Source: Candidatus Sediminicultor quintus
GTDB lineage: Bacteria > Atribacterota > Phoenicimicrobiia > Phoenicimicrobiales > Phoenicimicrobiaceae
Reading direction: 5' to 3'
Assembly (NCBI GenBank): GCA_001773955.1
Contig: MEYH01000003.1
Coordinates: forward strand, 1-37,491
Length of the DNA stretch: 37,491 bases
The position numbers were made by a program, and so were the translations under genes. The notes under the pieces are model-generated. The model had not been told where the DNA came from and did not search any database. It saw only the letters and a list, made by a program, of their open reading frames with translations. Numbering within the stretch: position 1 is the first letter of the stretch; every line of letters begins with the position of its first letter. This document shows positions 1-10,049 of the stretch, one piece after another.

Positions 1-1
1 A

Positions 2-310
2 ATGCAAAAAATAAGAATTCGCTTACAGGCATATGATCACAGAATATTAGATAATTCTACCTTAATGATAATAGATACTGTAAAAAGAATTGGCGGGAGA
101 TTTTCTGGTCCTATACCTTTACCAACAGAAATAAATAAATATTGTGTCTTACGTTCGCCACATGTGGATAAAAAGTCAAGGGAAGAGTTTGAAATGAGAA
201 CTCACAAGAGATTGATTGATATATTAGAGCCCTCCACCAAGACTATAGAAGCATTAATGCATCTTGATTTACCATCAGGCGTAGACATTGAGCTCAAAAC
301 TCTGGAATAA
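2..310 (+). CDS. rpsJ: 30S ribosomal protein S10
   Basis: Protein [17 protein letters not shown]...[24 protein letters not shown] is typical S10; first gene of an S10 operon. Confidence 0.97.
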   Translation: MQKIRIRLQAYDHRILDNSTLMIIDTVKRIGGRFSGPIPLPTEINKYCVLRSPHVDKKSREEFEMRTHKRLIDILEPSTKTIEALMHLDLPSGVDIELKTLE

Positions 311-326
311 AAGGTTGGCAACAAAA

Positions 327-354
327 TAGTCGTTAGTGAATAGTCGTTAGTAGG
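327..354 (+). repeat. TAGTnnn heptad array (left edge of rpsJ-rplC spacer)
   Basis: tagtcgt tagtgaa tagtcgt tagtagg. Confidence 0.85.
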
Positions 355-386
355 AGTGGTTGTTCCGTATATCTTTGGATTAAAAT

Positions 387-458
387 GTAGGGGCTCGATG
401 AATCGAGCCCGAATAATGGCGGGGCGGAACCCAACATTGTTTGAGTGCCGCCTCCTAC
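387..458. repeat. GTAGGGG...CTCCTAC two-hairpin element in rpsJ-rplC spacer
   Basis: GTAGGGGCTCGATGAATCGAGCCC ... GGCGGAAC...GTGCCGCCTCCTAC. Confidence 0.8.
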
Positions 459-542
459 GGAAAAAAATTAAAAAAAGAGAAGGATAAATAAGGGATTAAA
501 AGATTTCGAAGCGATACGAAATACGAAATATTAGACTCGGAG

Positions 543-1178
543 GTGAATGTAAAAATGGAAGCAGGAATATTGGGAGAGAAATTAGGAATGACAAGGATAT
601 TTGCTAAAGATGGAGAATCTATTCCGGTAACTGTAATTTTAGCCGGCCCCTGTCAGGTAATACAGAAGAAAACTATAGAAAAGGATGGTTACAACGCAGT
701 TCAATTAGGTTTTAAGGAAGTAAAAGAGAAAAAAGTTTCCAAACCCATAGCTAACCATCTTAATAAATATAAAGTAAAACTAATAAAGCATATCAGAGAA
801 TTTAAGGTTAACGATTCCAATAAATATTCATCTGGTGCAGAAGTAAAGGTAGATGTTTTTAAAGAAGGTGACAAGGTAGATATTGTAGGAATATCTAAGG
901 GAAAAGGGTTTGCTGGTGCAATTAAGAGACATAATTTTTCAGGTGGGCCTAAAACCCATGGCCAGAAGGAGTATTTTAGATCAGTTGGCTCAATGGGTGC
1001 TACAGATGCAGCTCGAGTATTTAAAGGAAAAAAATTGCCAGGACATATGGGAACAGATAGAGTTACGGTGAAAAATATAGAGGTAGTAAAAATTAACCTC
1101 GAAAGAAATTTAATTTTAGTTAGAGGTTCAGTTCCCGGTGCAAAAGGAGCGTTGCTTGTCATTAATAAAAATGGGTAA
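543..1178 (+). CDS. rplC: 50S ribosomal protein L3
   Basis: GILGEKLGMTRIF start and GGPKTHGQKEYFRSVGSMGA / LPGHMGTDRVTVKN motifs. The start may be GTG 543 or ATG 555. Confidence 0.96.
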   Translation: MNVKMEAGILGEKLGMTRIFAKDGESIPVTVILAGPCQVIQKKTIEKDGYNAVQLGFKEVKEKKVSKPIANHLNKYKVKLIKHIREFKVNDSNKYSSGAEVKVDVFKEGDKVDIVGISKGKGFAGAIKRHNFSGGPKTHGQKEYFRSVGSMGATDAARVFKGKKLPGHMGTDRVTVKNIEVVKINLERNLILVRGSVPGAKGALLVINKNG

Positions 1179-1213
1179 TTTAAGTATATTTTACCAGGGG
1201 AGGAGGATTTTTT

Positions 1214-1837
1214 ATGATTGCTTTATCAGTTCATAATATTAAAGGAGAAAATGTTGGAGAAGTTTCCCTAAAAGATAATATTTTTAATACTAAAGTAAAT
1301 AAATATCTTGTTCATCAAGCGGTTAAGCGTTATTTGGCAAACAGAAGAAGAGGGACTGCTTCTACAAAAAATAGAAGCGAAGTAAGAGGTGGAGGAGCTA
1401 AACCCTGGAAACAAAAGGGAACTGGAAGGGCTAGAGCAGGAACTAATAGCTCACCTATTTGGGTAGGAGGCGGAATTGTATTTGGGCCTGCCCCGAGAGA
1501 TTATTCCTTTTCTTTGCCTAAAAAAATGAAAGTTGCCGCCTTAAAATCGGTACTATCAAATAAGGTAGAGAATAAAGAAATTATAATTGTAGACAATTTA
1601 TCATTAGAAGAAAATAAGACTAGTAAGATGGTGGAAATTTTAATAAATTTGCAAGCATTTAAAAAACCATTAATAATAATTGAAAAAGAAGATAACGGAA
1701 TAGTACAAGCAACAAGAAATATTAAAGGGGCACAGGTTTTGCCCGTTTCTAAAATAAATACCTATGATCTTATAAACCATGAAAAGATAATAATTACCAA
1801 AGAAGCTTTGAAGCGAATTGAGGAGGTGTTAATATAA
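1214..1837 (+). CDS. rplD: 50S ribosomal protein L4
   Basis: RRRGTASTKNRSEVRGGGAKPWKQKGTGRARAGTNSSPIWVGGG motif. Confidence 0.97.
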   Translation: MIALSVHNIKGENVGEVSLKDNIFNTKVNKYLVHQAVKRYLANRRRGTASTKNRSEVRGGGAKPWKQKGTGRARAGTNSSPIWVGGGIVFGPAPRDYSFSLPKKMKVAALKSVLSNKVENKEIIIVDNLSLEENKTSKMVEILINLQAFKKPLIIIEKEDNGIVQATRNIKGAQVLPVSKINTYDLINHEKIIITKEALKRIEEVLI

Positions 1838-2124
1838 TGCCTTCAGATAGAGATGTTATATTAGAACCAATAATTACAGAGAAAACCGTAAGATTAAAAA
1901 AAGAAAATAAATATGTATTCAAGGTAGATTGGCAAGCCAATTCCACTGAAATTGGAAAATCTATTGAAGAGAAATTTAAAACGAAAGTTGCAAAAGTAAA
2001 TATTATGAAGATGTTAGGTAAAAAGAAGAGTTTAGGAAAATACTCTGGAAAGACATCGCATTGGAAGAAAGCGATAGTTACCCTAAAAAAGGGTGAAAAA
2101 ATTAAAGAATTAGAAAATATCTAA
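1837..2124 (+). CDS. rplW: 50S ribosomal protein L23
   Basis: ILEPIITEKTVRLKKENKYVFKV; overlaps the rplD stop. Confidence 0.95.
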   Translation: MPSDRDVILEPIITEKTVRLKKENKYVFKVDWQANSTEIGKSIEEKFKTKVAKVNIMKMLGKKKSLGKYSGKTSHWKKAIVTLKKGEKIKELENI

Positions 2125-2158
2125 TGTATAAAAGATATTTAAGGATGGTGTAGATTAA

Positions 2159-2992
2159 ATGGCGGAGATAAAAAAATTCAAACCTACTTCTCCTGGGAGA
2201 AGATTTATGACCATTTCAACCTTTGATGAAATAACTACTGATAAGCCAGAAAAATCTCTAACCGTAGGACTTAAAAAAAGAGGCGGAAGAAATAATCAAG
2301 GCAGACTAACAGTTAGGCATCAAGGCGGTGGAAGTAAGAGAAAGTATAGAATAATAGATTTTAGGAGTCAAAAAGAAGGAATTCCGGCAAAGGTTTTTAG
2401 TATTGAATATGATCCTAATCGTTCAGCACGAATTGCTTTACTTAAATACTATGATGGAGAAAAGAGATACATCCTATGTCCGGCAAATTTAAAAGTGGGA
2501 GATGTAATTATATCCGGAAGAGATGCAGATATTAAGGTAGGAAATTCAAAATCATTAAAAGATATCCCTACTGGTACATTAATTCATAATATTGAATTAA
2601 GATCAGGACAAGGCGGCAAATTAGTTCGTTCAGCCGGAGCAGTAGCTCAACTTATGGCCAAAGAAGGAAAATATGCTCATGTTAGATTACCTTCAGGGGA
2701 AGTGAGGTTAATTCATTTGGAGTGTAAAGCCAGTATCGGGCAAATTGGTAACCTTGTTCATGGAAATTTATCGCATGGTAAGGCAGGCAAAAGTAGATGG
2801 TTAGGGATAAGACCAGCAGTTAGAGGGGTTGCCATGAATCCTATTGATCATCCCATGGGCGGTGGAGAAGGAAAGAGTTCTGGGGGCAGACACCCTTGCT
2901 CTCCAACCGGTATGCTGGCAAAGGGTTATAAGACCAGAAAAAAGAATAAACCTTCAGATAAATATATTGTAAAAAGAAGGACGAAAAAATAG
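2159..2992 (+). CDS. rplB: 50S ribosomal protein L2
   Basis: [13 protein letters not shown]...[29 protein letters not shown]. Confidence 0.98.
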   Translation: MAEIKKFKPTSPGRRFMTISTFDEITTDKPEKSLTVGLKKRGGRNNQGRLTVRHQGGGSKRKYRIIDFRSQKEGIPAKVFSIEYDPNRSARIALLKYYDGEKRYILCPANLKVGDVIISGRDADIKVGNSKSLKDIPTGTLIHNIELRSGQGGKLVRSAGAVAQLMAKEGKYAHVRLPSGEVRLIHLECKASIGQIGNLVHGNLSHGKAGKSRWLGIRPAVRGVAMNPIDHPMGGGEGKSSGGRHPCSPTGMLAKGYKTRKKNKPSDKYIVKRRTKK

Positions 2993-3017
2993 TAAATAAG
3001 GGAGGCAGTTGTTTTAG

Positions 3018-3302
3018 ATGTCTAGATCTTTTAAAAAGGGACCTTATATTGATGAAAAATTATTAAGTAAAATTAGAGAACTAAATCAGAAGAGACAGAA
3101 AACTATCATTAAAACTTGGTCTAGAAGGTCAACTATTTTTCCTATAATGGTTGGACATACCATTGCTGTACATAACGGTAAAAGACATATCCCAGTGTAT
3201 ATTACCGAAAACATGGTAGGTCATAAATTAGGAGAATTTTCCCCTACTAGGATTTTTAAGGGGCATAGTGCTCATACTGAAAGAGCAACCTCGTTAAAGT
3301 AG
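3018..3302 (+). CDS. rpsS: 30S ribosomal protein S19
   Basis: [16 protein letters not shown]...[18 protein letters not shown]. Confidence 0.98.
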   Translation: MSRSFKKGPYIDEKLLSKIRELNQKRQKTIIKTWSRRSTIFPIMVGHTIAVHNGKRHIPVYITENMVGHKLGEFSPTRIFKGHSAHTERATSLK

Positions 3303-3459
3303 TAAATGATATTAGGTAGTAAAATATTAACAAATCTTTTGATTTGATTACTTATTATATAGGTAAATTAAGAAATTTTATTTAAATTTATTAAAGATTA
3401 TCAAACAATTAATTTTTATTATTGCAGAAAAGCAAATAAATTAAATTAGGAGGAAAACA

Positions 3460-3804
3460 ATGAGTATAAAAGCAGTAGGTAAATATTTACCTATATCTGC
3501 TCGCAAGGGAAGACAGGTTTTAGATATTATTCGGGGCAAGAATGCTGGCGAAGCTCTCTTAACTATGAAGTTTCTTCCTAACCGTTCAGCTAAAATGGTA
3601 TACAATGTTTTAAACTCTGCGATTTATAATGCACAAAATAATAATGATATAAACGTAGAAGATTTATATATATCCGAAGCCTATGCTGATGAAGGACCTA
3701 TAACAAAAAGATTTAGACCTCGGGCTATGGGTAGAGCAAGCAAAATAAGAAAAAGAACTAGTCATATTACCATTATAGTTGATCATAAAGGGGAGGGGAA
3801 GTAA
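3460..3804 (+). CDS. rplV: 50S ribosomal protein L22
   Basis: ISARKGRQVLDIIRGKNAGEAL...RFRPRAMGRASKIRKRTSHITI. Confidence 0.97.
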   Translation: MSIKAVGKYLPISARKGRQVLDIIRGKNAGEALLTMKFLPNRSAKMVYNVLNSAIYNAQNNNDINVEDLYISEAYADEGPITKRFRPRAMGRASKIRKRTSHITIIVDHKGEGK

Positions 3805-4539
3805 TTGGGACAGAAAGTACATCCAAAAGGATTAAGAATTGGAATTATAAAAGATTGGGATGATAAGTGGTTTGCAAAAAAAGGTTATGCAGAAAATATA
3901 TATCAAGATTACAAAATAAAACAATATATTAAAAATCGTTTAAAACATGCTGGAATATCTTGTGTCGAAGTTGAACGTATAGCTGATCGAGTGAGATTAA
4001 CTATAAATTGCGCAAGACCAGGTATTGTAATAGGCCGAAAAGGGGCGGAAGTTGCTAAATTAAAAGAAGAATTGTCTAAATTTGTAAAAAATGATTTACA
4101 GTTAAAAATTATTGAAGTAAAAAAACCCGAATTAGATGCTCAGTTAGTTGCTGAGAGTATTGCTGAACAACTGGAAAGAAGAGGCTCTACTAAAAGATCA
4201 ATGAGGCAGGCAGCCAGCCGATCTATAAAAATGGGTGCTGAAGGGATGAAAGTATCTTGTTCGGGTAGAATAGGCGGGGCTGAAATAGCACGAACAGAAT
4301 GGCATTTAGAAGGTAGGTTACCTCTCCATACTTTGCGAGCGGACATAGATTATGGTTTTGCCGAAGCTAATACAACTTATGGTAAAATTGGTGTTAAGGT
4401 GTGGATTTTCCGAGGAGAAGTACTTCCAGCAAAAAACAAAGAGATATCTAACCAGAAAGAAGTAAACAAGGTTTTAACTGGCGAGAAAGTAGAAAAATCA
4501 AGTAGAGAAGGAGCACGGAAAGATGTTACAACCAGCTAG
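3805..4539 (+). CDS. rpsC: 30S ribosomal protein S3
   Basis: [27 protein letters not shown] domain [16 protein letters not shown] start directly after the rplV stop. Confidence 0.97.
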   Translation: MGQKVHPKGLRIGIIKDWDDKWFAKKGYAENIYQDYKIKQYIKNRLKHAGISCVEVERIADRVRLTINCARPGIVIGRKGAEVAKLKEELSKFVKNDLQLKIIEVKKPELDAQLVAESIAEQLERRGSTKRSMRQAASRSIKMGAEGMKVSCSGRIGGAEIARTEWHLEGRLPLHTLRADIDYGFAEANTTYGKIGVKVWIFRGEVLPAKNKEISNQKEVNKVLTGEKVEKSSREGARKDVTTS

Positions 4540-4945
4540 AACAAAATTTCGAAAAACACATAGGGGAACCATGAAAGGATGTGCCCATAAAGGAGATTTT
4601 ATTGCTTTTGGAGATTTTGGTTTGCAGGCATTAGAGCCTCATTGGATAACCAGTGCTCAAATAGAATCAGCACGGGTTGCTATCACTCATGCAATAAAAA
4701 GAGGTGGAAAAGTTTGGGTAAGAATATTTCCTGATAAATCGGTGACTAAAAAACCAGCAGAGACCAGGATGGGTAAAGGAAAAGGAGCCCCAGACCATTG
4801 GGTGGCAGTAGTAAAACCTGGAAAGGTATTATTTGAATTAGGCGGAGTTGAACTAAATTTAGCTAAAGAAGCGATGCGGTTAGCCGCCCATAAGTTACCC
4901 ATAAAAACTCGTTTTCTTTCCAGAAACGAACAGGTGGTGGGATAA
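4523..4945 (+). CDS. rplP: 50S ribosomal protein L16
   Basis: [19 protein letters not shown]...[19 protein letters not shown]. Confidence 0.98.
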   Translation: MLQPARTKFRKTHRGTMKGCAHKGDFIAFGDFGLQALEPHWITSAQIESARVAITHAIKRGGKVWVRIFPDKSVTKKPAETRMGKGKGAPDHWVAVVKPGKVLFELGGVELNLAKEAMRLAAHKLPIKTRFLSRNEQVVG

Positions 4946-5152
4946 ATGAAAGCAAGTGAATTAAGAGATTTGTCATTAGAAGAATTACAAAAGAAACTGA
5001 CTGATTTTAAAGATGAATTATTTAGCTTGAGGTTTCAAGTTGTTACAGGACAATTGGGTAATTCTATGAGAATAAAAGAAGTAAGGCATAATATTGCTAG
5101 AGCAAAAACAATTTTAAGAGAAATTGAATTAGAAAAAAACAAAGTAAATTGA
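4946..5152 (+). CDS. rpmC: 50S ribosomal protein L29
   Basis: [18 protein letters not shown]...[14 protein letters not shown]. Confidence 0.96.
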   Translation: MKASELRDLSLEELQKKLTDFKDELFSLRFQVVTGQLGNSMRIKEVRHNIARAKTILREIELEKNKVN

Positions 5153-5170
5153 AATAAAAAGGAGGCCTAA

Positions 5171-5428
5171 ATGCTGTCCGGAAATAAAATCAAAACAAAA
5201 ATTGGAACAGTCGTAAGTAATAATATGGAAAAGAGTATAGTTGTAAAAGTTGAATACCTGGTATCACATCCTCTTTACAAAAAGAGGATAAAAAAATCAT
5301 CTAAATTTATGGCACATGATGAAAAAGATACCTGTAGTATTGGCGATAAAGTAAAAATTGCCGAAACGCGGCCTTTAAGCAAAAGAAAAAGATGGAGAGT
5401 TACGGAAATATTAGAAAGAACGAAATAA
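5171..5428 (+). CDS. rpsQ: 30S ribosomal protein S17
   Basis: [17 protein letters not shown]...[19 protein letters not shown]...[11 protein letters not shown]. Confidence 0.96.
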   Translation: MLSGNKIKTKIGTVVSNNMEKSIVVKVEYLVSHPLYKKRIKKSSKFMAHDEKDTCSIGDKVKIAETRPLSKRKRWRVTEILERTK

Positions 5429-5444
5429 GATAATTCAGATTAAA

Positions 5445-5674
5445 TAGTGAATAGTGAATAGTATTTAGTAATAAAACGAAAAATGAAAAGCGAAATGCAA
5501 AACTATAACTCAAAATTAAAAATTAAAGAAAAAGTTTTGAGTTTTGAATTATGGTTTTTCGCTTTTCGCTTTAACTTTTTAGTTGTATATCGAGATTGCC
5601 GCGCTCCGAACGCGATACTCGATACGCAATACGCGATACGAATTACTATTCACTAACTAACGACTAACGACTAT
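5445..5674. repeat. Composite heptad-repeat spacer between rpsQ and rplN
   Basis: tagtgaa tagtgaa tagtatt (5445-5465); aaagcga-type inverted arms; gatactc gatacgc aatacgc gatacga (5614-5641); actaacg actaacg. Confidence 0.85.
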
Positions 5675-5703
5675 ATACTAATTAAGGAGAGAAGGTAGAT
5701 AAG

Positions 5704-6072
5704 ATGATACAGATGCAAACACGTTTATTCGTTGCGGATAATTCGGGTGCTAAAGAAATACAATGTATAAAAGTTTTAGGCGGTTCCCGTAGAAGATATG
5801 CTAAAATAGGAGACATTATTGTTGCTTCAGTTAAAGTAGCAGCAGTGGGAGGAACCTGCAAAAAAGGTGAAGTTATTAAGGCGGTTGTTGTAAGAACCAG
5901 GAAAGAACTTGGTCGACCAGATGGTTCTTATATTAGGTTTGACGATAATGCAGCAGTTATTATTAGTGATCAAAATGAACCGGTTGGGACCAGAATATTT
6001 GGACCAGTTGCTCGAGAATTAAGAAATAAAAATTTTATGAAGATAATTTCACTAGCGCCTGAGGTAGTATAA
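5704..6072 (+). CDS. rplN: 50S ribosomal protein L14
   Basis: [33 protein letters not shown]...[13 protein letters not shown]. Confidence 0.98.
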   Translation: MIQMQTRLFVADNSGAKEIQCIKVLGGSRRRYAKIGDIIVASVKVAAVGGTCKKGEVIKAVVVRTRKELGRPDGSYIRFDDNAAVIISDQNEPVGTRIFGPVARELRNKNFMKIISLAPEVV

Positions 6073-6090
6073 AAAGGGAGGGATAGCGAT

Positions 6091-6423
6091 TTGGTTAACA
6101 ATAAAGTTGGTTTTAGAAAAGGTGATAAAGTATTAATTATCATCGGAGAAGATAAAGGAAAGAAAGGGAAAATTGTTCGTATTTTCCCCAAGAAGATGGA
6201 AGTAATAGTGGAAGGTGTTAATTTTTTAAAGAAACACTCTAAACCCACCCAAAAGGTTCCTCAAGGCGGAATAGTTAAGCAGGAAGGCGCATTGCATACT
6301 TCTAACATCAGATTAGTTTGCAACAAATGTAATACACCTACGGCCATTAGAAGAGAGAGAATTAAAGAGGGTAAAAGAGTGAGAGTTTGTAAAAAATGCG
6401 GAGAAATAATAGATAAGGTTTAG
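6091..6423 (+). CDS. rplX: 50S ribosomal protein L24
   Basis: KOW region [25 protein letters not shown]-terminal CNKCNTP...[12 protein letters not shown] start. Confidence 0.95.
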   Translation: MVNNKVGFRKGDKVLIIIGEDKGKKGKIVRIFPKKMEVIVEGVNFLKKHSKPTQKVPQGGIVKQEGALHTSNIRLVCNKCNTPTAIRRERIKEGKRVRVCKKCGEIIDKV

Positions 6424-6434
6424 GAGGTTGAACT

Positions 6435-6974
6435 ATGCCCCGATTGAAAGATAAATATTTGAAACAAGTTGTACCAGAGATGATGAAAAAATTTAAATAT
6501 AAAAGCGTGATGGCTGTTCCCAGATTACAAAAAACAATAATTAATATCGGGTTAGGAAGAGCTATAAAAGATTCAAAAATTATGGATGAAGCAGTAAAAG
6601 AATTAGCTGTTATTAGCGGGCAAAGGCCTATCATTACTCGGGCAAAAAAATCTATATCTAACTTTGGAGTTAGAAAGGATATGCCAGTGGGTTGCAAAGT
6701 TACCTTACGGAGTGATAGAATGTATGAATTCTTAGATAAATTTATTAATATAGCTATCGCCAGAATTCGAGATTTTAGAGGTATTCCTTCTGATTCTTTT
6801 GATGGAAGAGGGAATTATACTGTAGGTGTAAAAGAACAGTTAATTTTTCCCGAGATAGATTTTGATCAGGTAACCAATACTTTAGGAATGAATATTACTA
6901 TTGTAACAAGTGCCTTAAATGATGAAGAAGGGAAAGCCCTTTTAGAATTAATGGGTGTTCCTTTTAGAAAATAG
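6435..6974 (+). CDS. rplE: 50S ribosomal protein L5
   Basis: [33 protein letters not shown]...[17 protein letters not shown]. Confidence 0.98.
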   Translation: MPRLKDKYLKQVVPEMMKKFKYKSVMAVPRLQKTIINIGLGRAIKDSKIMDEAVKELAVISGQRPIITRAKKSISNFGVRKDMPVGCKVTLRSDRMYEFLDKFINIAIARIRDFRGIPSDSFDGRGNYTVGVKEQLIFPEIDFDQVTNTLGMNITIVTSALNDEEGKALLELMGVPFRK

Positions 6975-6978
6975 TGTA

Positions 6979-7027
6979 TATTTCGTATCGCGTATCTCGT
7001 ATTTTGTATATCGTATATAGTATATAG
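6979..7027 (+). repeat. TATnnnG heptad array between rplE and rpsZ
   Basis: tatttcg tatcgcg tatctcg tattttg tatatcg tatatag tatatag: seven consecutive 7-mers. Confidence 0.92.
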
Positions 7028-7192
7028 TAAAGAAAATAAAAAGAGAGAAAAAAATAGGAGTGTATTACATACGAACTTTACAGAATAAATAATATAAGTA
7101 ACCGTATAAAAACAGGAGTACTCGCTATAATTTGAGATACGAGTTATGAGAAATAAGTAAGTCATATTATGTACTAAAAAGGAGGAAATAGT

Positions 7193-7378
7193 GTGGCCAA
7201 AACATCCCTAGTAGTAAAAGCTAAAAAAGAACCCAGATATAAAGTAAGGAAATATTTTCGTTGCAATATTTGCGGAAGACCTCGAGGCTATATGCGAAAA
7301 TTTGGTATATGCAGAATATGTTTTAGACAAATGGCCCACAGAGGAGAATTGCCAGGAATAACTAAATCAAGCTGGTAA
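7193..7378 (+). CDS. rpsZ: 30S ribosomal protein S14 type Z (zinc-binding)
   Basis: 61 aa with [41 protein letters not shown] start; GGAGGAAATA ribosome-binding site. Confidence 0.95.
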   Translation: MAKTSLVVKAKKEPRYKVRKYFRCNICGRPRGYMRKFGICRICFRQMAHRGELPGITKSSW

Positions 7379-7440
7379 AAGATATATTTAACTAAGTCTA
7401 TTATAATGAGTTGGATTTAAAAGAGAGGAGGATATTATAT

Positions 7441-7839
7441 ATGAGTGTTGTAACGGATCCTGTTGCTGATATGCTAACTAGAATTAGAAATGCCAACAAG
7501 GTGCGGCATGATTCTTTAATTGTACCATCATCAAAGTTAAAATTAGAAGTTACTCGTATATTAAAAGACGAAGGTTTTATCAGAGACTATAGATATAGAG
7601 AGGATAATAAACAAGGTCAATTGACCATCTATTTAAAATATATTAATAAAGAAAAGACCATCAATAATCTTAAAAGAATTAGCAAGCCTGGATTGAGAGT
7701 CTATGCAAAAAAAGACGAGATACCAGAAGTGTTGGGTGGTCTCGGGATCGCTATAATTTCTACCTCTAAGGGTATAATGACTGGTAAAGAGGCTCTACAG
7801 CGTCATCTTGGTGGAGAAGTAATTTGTTATATTTGGTAA
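7441..7839 (+). CDS. rpsH: 30S ribosomal protein S8
   Basis: [25 protein letters not shown]...[29 protein letters not shown] 7441 behind GAGGAGG preferred over the track start 7411. Confidence 0.97.
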   Translation: MSVVTDPVADMLTRIRNANKVRHDSLIVPSSKLKLEVTRILKDEGFIRDYRYREDNKQGQLTIYLKYINKEKTINNLKRISKPGLRVYAKKDEIPEVLGGLGIAIISTSKGIMTGKEALQRHLGGEVICYIW

Positions 7840-7847
7840 ATAAATTA

Positions 7848-8005
7848 GTATATAGTATATAGTGAAGAAAGTAGAAGACAGAATTCAGAAGCCAGAAGTC
7901 AGAATGAAGTAGTATATAGTATATCGTATATCGTGAAGAAAAAAAGTCAGGAGTTAGAAGCCAAGAGTCGCAATACAATATACGAAATACGCAATACGAA
8001 AATAG
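7848..8005. repeat. Composite heptad-repeat spacer between rpsH and rplF
   Basis: tatatag tatatag tgaagaa; cagaatt cagaagc cagaagt cagaatg; tatatag tatatcg tatatcg tgaagaa; atatacg aaatacg caatacg. Confidence 0.85.
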
Positions 8006-8015
8006 GAGGTTTTAT

Positions 8016-8555
8016 ATGTCAAGAATAGGGAAGATGCCGATAACTATTCCTAAAGGAGTTAAAGTTGAATTAAATAATAATAAGATAAAGGTATCCGGAG
8101 AAAGAGGCGCTTTAGAGATAAACATTCATCCAGATATTCAGGTAAAGGTAGAAGAGGACAAGATTTATGTTTCCAGGCCTTCCGATGATAGATTTCACAG
8201 ATCTTTACATGGTTTGAGTAGAAGTTTGATAAATAATATGGTTGAAGGTGTGTTTTCAGGTTTTGAAAAAATCTTGGAAATACAGGGAGTAGGCTACCGA
8301 GCTGCTCTTGATGGTGGAAAAATGGTTATTCAGATAGGTTATTCTCACCCCATAAATGTTGACCCGCCAAAAGGAATTGAATTTGAAGTGGAAAAACAGA
8401 AGATAATTAAAATAAAAGGTATCGATAAACAGCTAGTAGGTGAAACTGCAGCTAAAATAAGATTATTGCGGAAACCAGAACCTTACAAAGGAAAAGGAAT
8501 AAGATATATTGATGAAGTAGTGAGAAGAAAAATAGGTAAAACTGGCGCAAAATAA
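8016..8555 (+). CDS. rplF: 50S ribosomal protein L6
   Basis: MSRIGKMPITIPKGVKVE...LRKPEPYKGKGIRYIDEVVRRKIGKTGAK. Confidence 0.98.
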   Translation: MSRIGKMPITIPKGVKVELNNNKIKVSGERGALEINIHPDIQVKVEEDKIYVSRPSDDRFHRSLHGLSRSLINNMVEGVFSGFEKILEIQGVGYRAALDGGKMVIQIGYSHPINVDPPKGIEFEVEKQKIIKIKGIDKQLVGETAAKIRLLRKPEPYKGKGIRYIDEVVRRKIGKTGAK

Positions 8556-8609
8556 TCAATCAAAAGAACACTTTAGATATTTGAATTGTATCGGAAAGGA
8601 GTGCTATCA

Positions 8610-8975
8610 TTGGCTAAAATAAGTAAAAGATTAGCAAGGGTAAAAAGACATAAAAGAGTACGGAAAGATATATCCGGTAGTAGTGAAAGGCCGAGATTAT
8701 GTATTTTTAGGAGCTTAAAGCATATATATGCGCAGGTAATTGATGATAGGAAAGGAATAACTTTAGTTTCTCTATCTACACTCAACCCCGAAATAAGAGG
8801 GAAGGAAAAATATCAGGGAAACATAAAAGCTGCTGAAATGCTTGGCAGCTTGTTAGCCAAAAAGTTAGAGGAAAAGGGTATAAAAAAAGTAGTATTCGAT
8901 CGAGGAGGTTACCTCTATCACGGCAGAGTAAAGGCTGTAGCAGAGAATACTAGAAAAGGAAAGATAGTTTTTTAA
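8610..8975 (+). CDS. rplR: 50S ribosomal protein L18
   Basis: [45 protein letters not shown]...[26 protein letters not shown] 8610 behind GGAAAGGAG preferred over ORF-track start 8586. Confidence 0.94.
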   Translation: MAKISKRLARVKRHKRVRKDISGSSERPRLCIFRSLKHIYAQVIDDRKGITLVSLSTLNPEIRGKEKYQGNIKAAEMLGSLLAKKLEEKGIKKVVFDRGGYLYHGRVKAVAENTRKGKIVF

Positions 8976-9079
8976 TCTAAAAAAGATATTTAATATAAAT
9001 TCAGAAATAAGATAAATTTAGCAAAAAAAATTAAGAACCAAAAGTTATATTAAGAAAAAATGGGAGAGGAGGTGGATTA

Positions 9080-9622
9080 GTGCTAAAAATAGACCCTGAA
9101 GGTTTAGAGTTAAACGAGACAGTTGTTTTTGTAAATAGAGTAAGTAAAGTGGTAAAAGGTGGAAGGAGATTTGGCTTTGCTGCTATGGTAGTAGTGGGGA
9201 ATGGTGAAGGGATAGTAGGTATAGGTTATGGAAAAGCCAAAGACGTTTCCGAGGCAATTAAAAAAGGGGCGGTAAAGGCAAAGAAGAGTTTGATAAAAGT
9301 AAGAATAAAAAAAGGAACTATCCCTTATACAATTATAGGAAAATATGGAGCTGTTAATGTTTTTATGAAACCAGCCTCTCTTGGAACCGGAGTTATTGCT
9401 GGTGGTGCTGTTCGAGCGATATTAGAAGCAGCAGGATATCAAAATATTTTAACTAAGTCCTTAGGAAGTGATAATAATTTGAATATTGCCAAAGCTACTA
9501 TGGATGCACTTGTTAGTTTAAAGGACGCAAAAAATGTAGCAAAATTAAGAGGAAAAAGCGTGTTGGAGATGTATAGCCAACGATTACAACCAGGGGAGGT
9601 AATAAGTAATGAAATTATATAA
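9080..9622 (+). CDS. rpsE: 30S ribosomal protein S5
   Basis: [49 protein letters not shown] start. Confidence 0.97.
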   Translation: MLKIDPEGLELNETVVFVNRVSKVVKGGRRFGFAAMVVVGNGEGIVGIGYGKAKDVSEAIKKGAVKAKKSLIKVRIKKGTIPYTIIGKYGAVNVFMKPASLGTGVIAGGAVRAILEAAGYQNILTKSLGSDNNLNIAKATMDALVSLKDAKNVAKLRGKSVLEMYSQRLQPGEVISNEII

Positions 9623-10049
9623 TTTATGCCCGGCTCCTAAATCAGTTAAAAAGCGTAAAAGATTAGGGAGAGGTTGTGGCTCAGGTCATGGTTTTACTTC
9701 CGGCCGAGGGGCAAAGGGGCAAAATTCTCGTTCGGGTGGTGGAGTTAGGCCGGGTTTCGAAGGCGGCCAGATGCCTCTCTATAGAAGAGTTCCTAAAAGG
9801 GGCTTTACCAGTATATTTAAAAAAAATTATAATATCATAAATATCAACCGGTTAAATATATTTGAAGATGGCGATGTAGTTACCCAGAAAGAATTAATTG
9901 ATAAGGGAATTATAAAAAAAGTAAAGTATGGAGTAAAAATATTAGCTAAAGGTAGCTTAAACAAGAAATTAACTATTAAAGCAAATAAATTTAGCCAGAA
10001 AGCGATAAACGAGATTGAATCAGTTGGTGGGAAGATAGAGGTGGTATAA
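9609..10049 (+). CDS. rplO: 50S ribosomal protein L15
   Basis: [48 protein letters not shown]. Overlaps the rpsE end by 14 nt. Confidence 0.96.
   Translation: MKLYNLCPAPKSVKKRKRLGRGCGSGHGFTSGRGAKGQNSRSGGGVRPGFEGGQMPLYRRVPKRGFTSIFKKNYNIININRLNIFEDGDVVTQKELIDKGIIKKVKYGVKILAKGSLNKKLTIKANKFSQKAINEIESVGGKIEVV

Noticed and set aside
701-1162. 153-aa minus-strand ORF in the track (and other antisense ORFs such as 4140-4346, 5970-6248, 6362-6697, 25235-25768, 25717-26043)
   Set aside because: They lie antisense to clearly identified genes, have no recognisable domains, and are expected by-products of long conserved ORFs.
6300-6420. Unusual zinc finger in L24
   Set aside because: The CxxC...CxxC C-terminal region is common in bacterial L24 proteins.
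8976-9079. Possible repeat element in the rplR-rpsE spacer
   Set aside because: AT-rich but no heptad words or inverted ends recognised.
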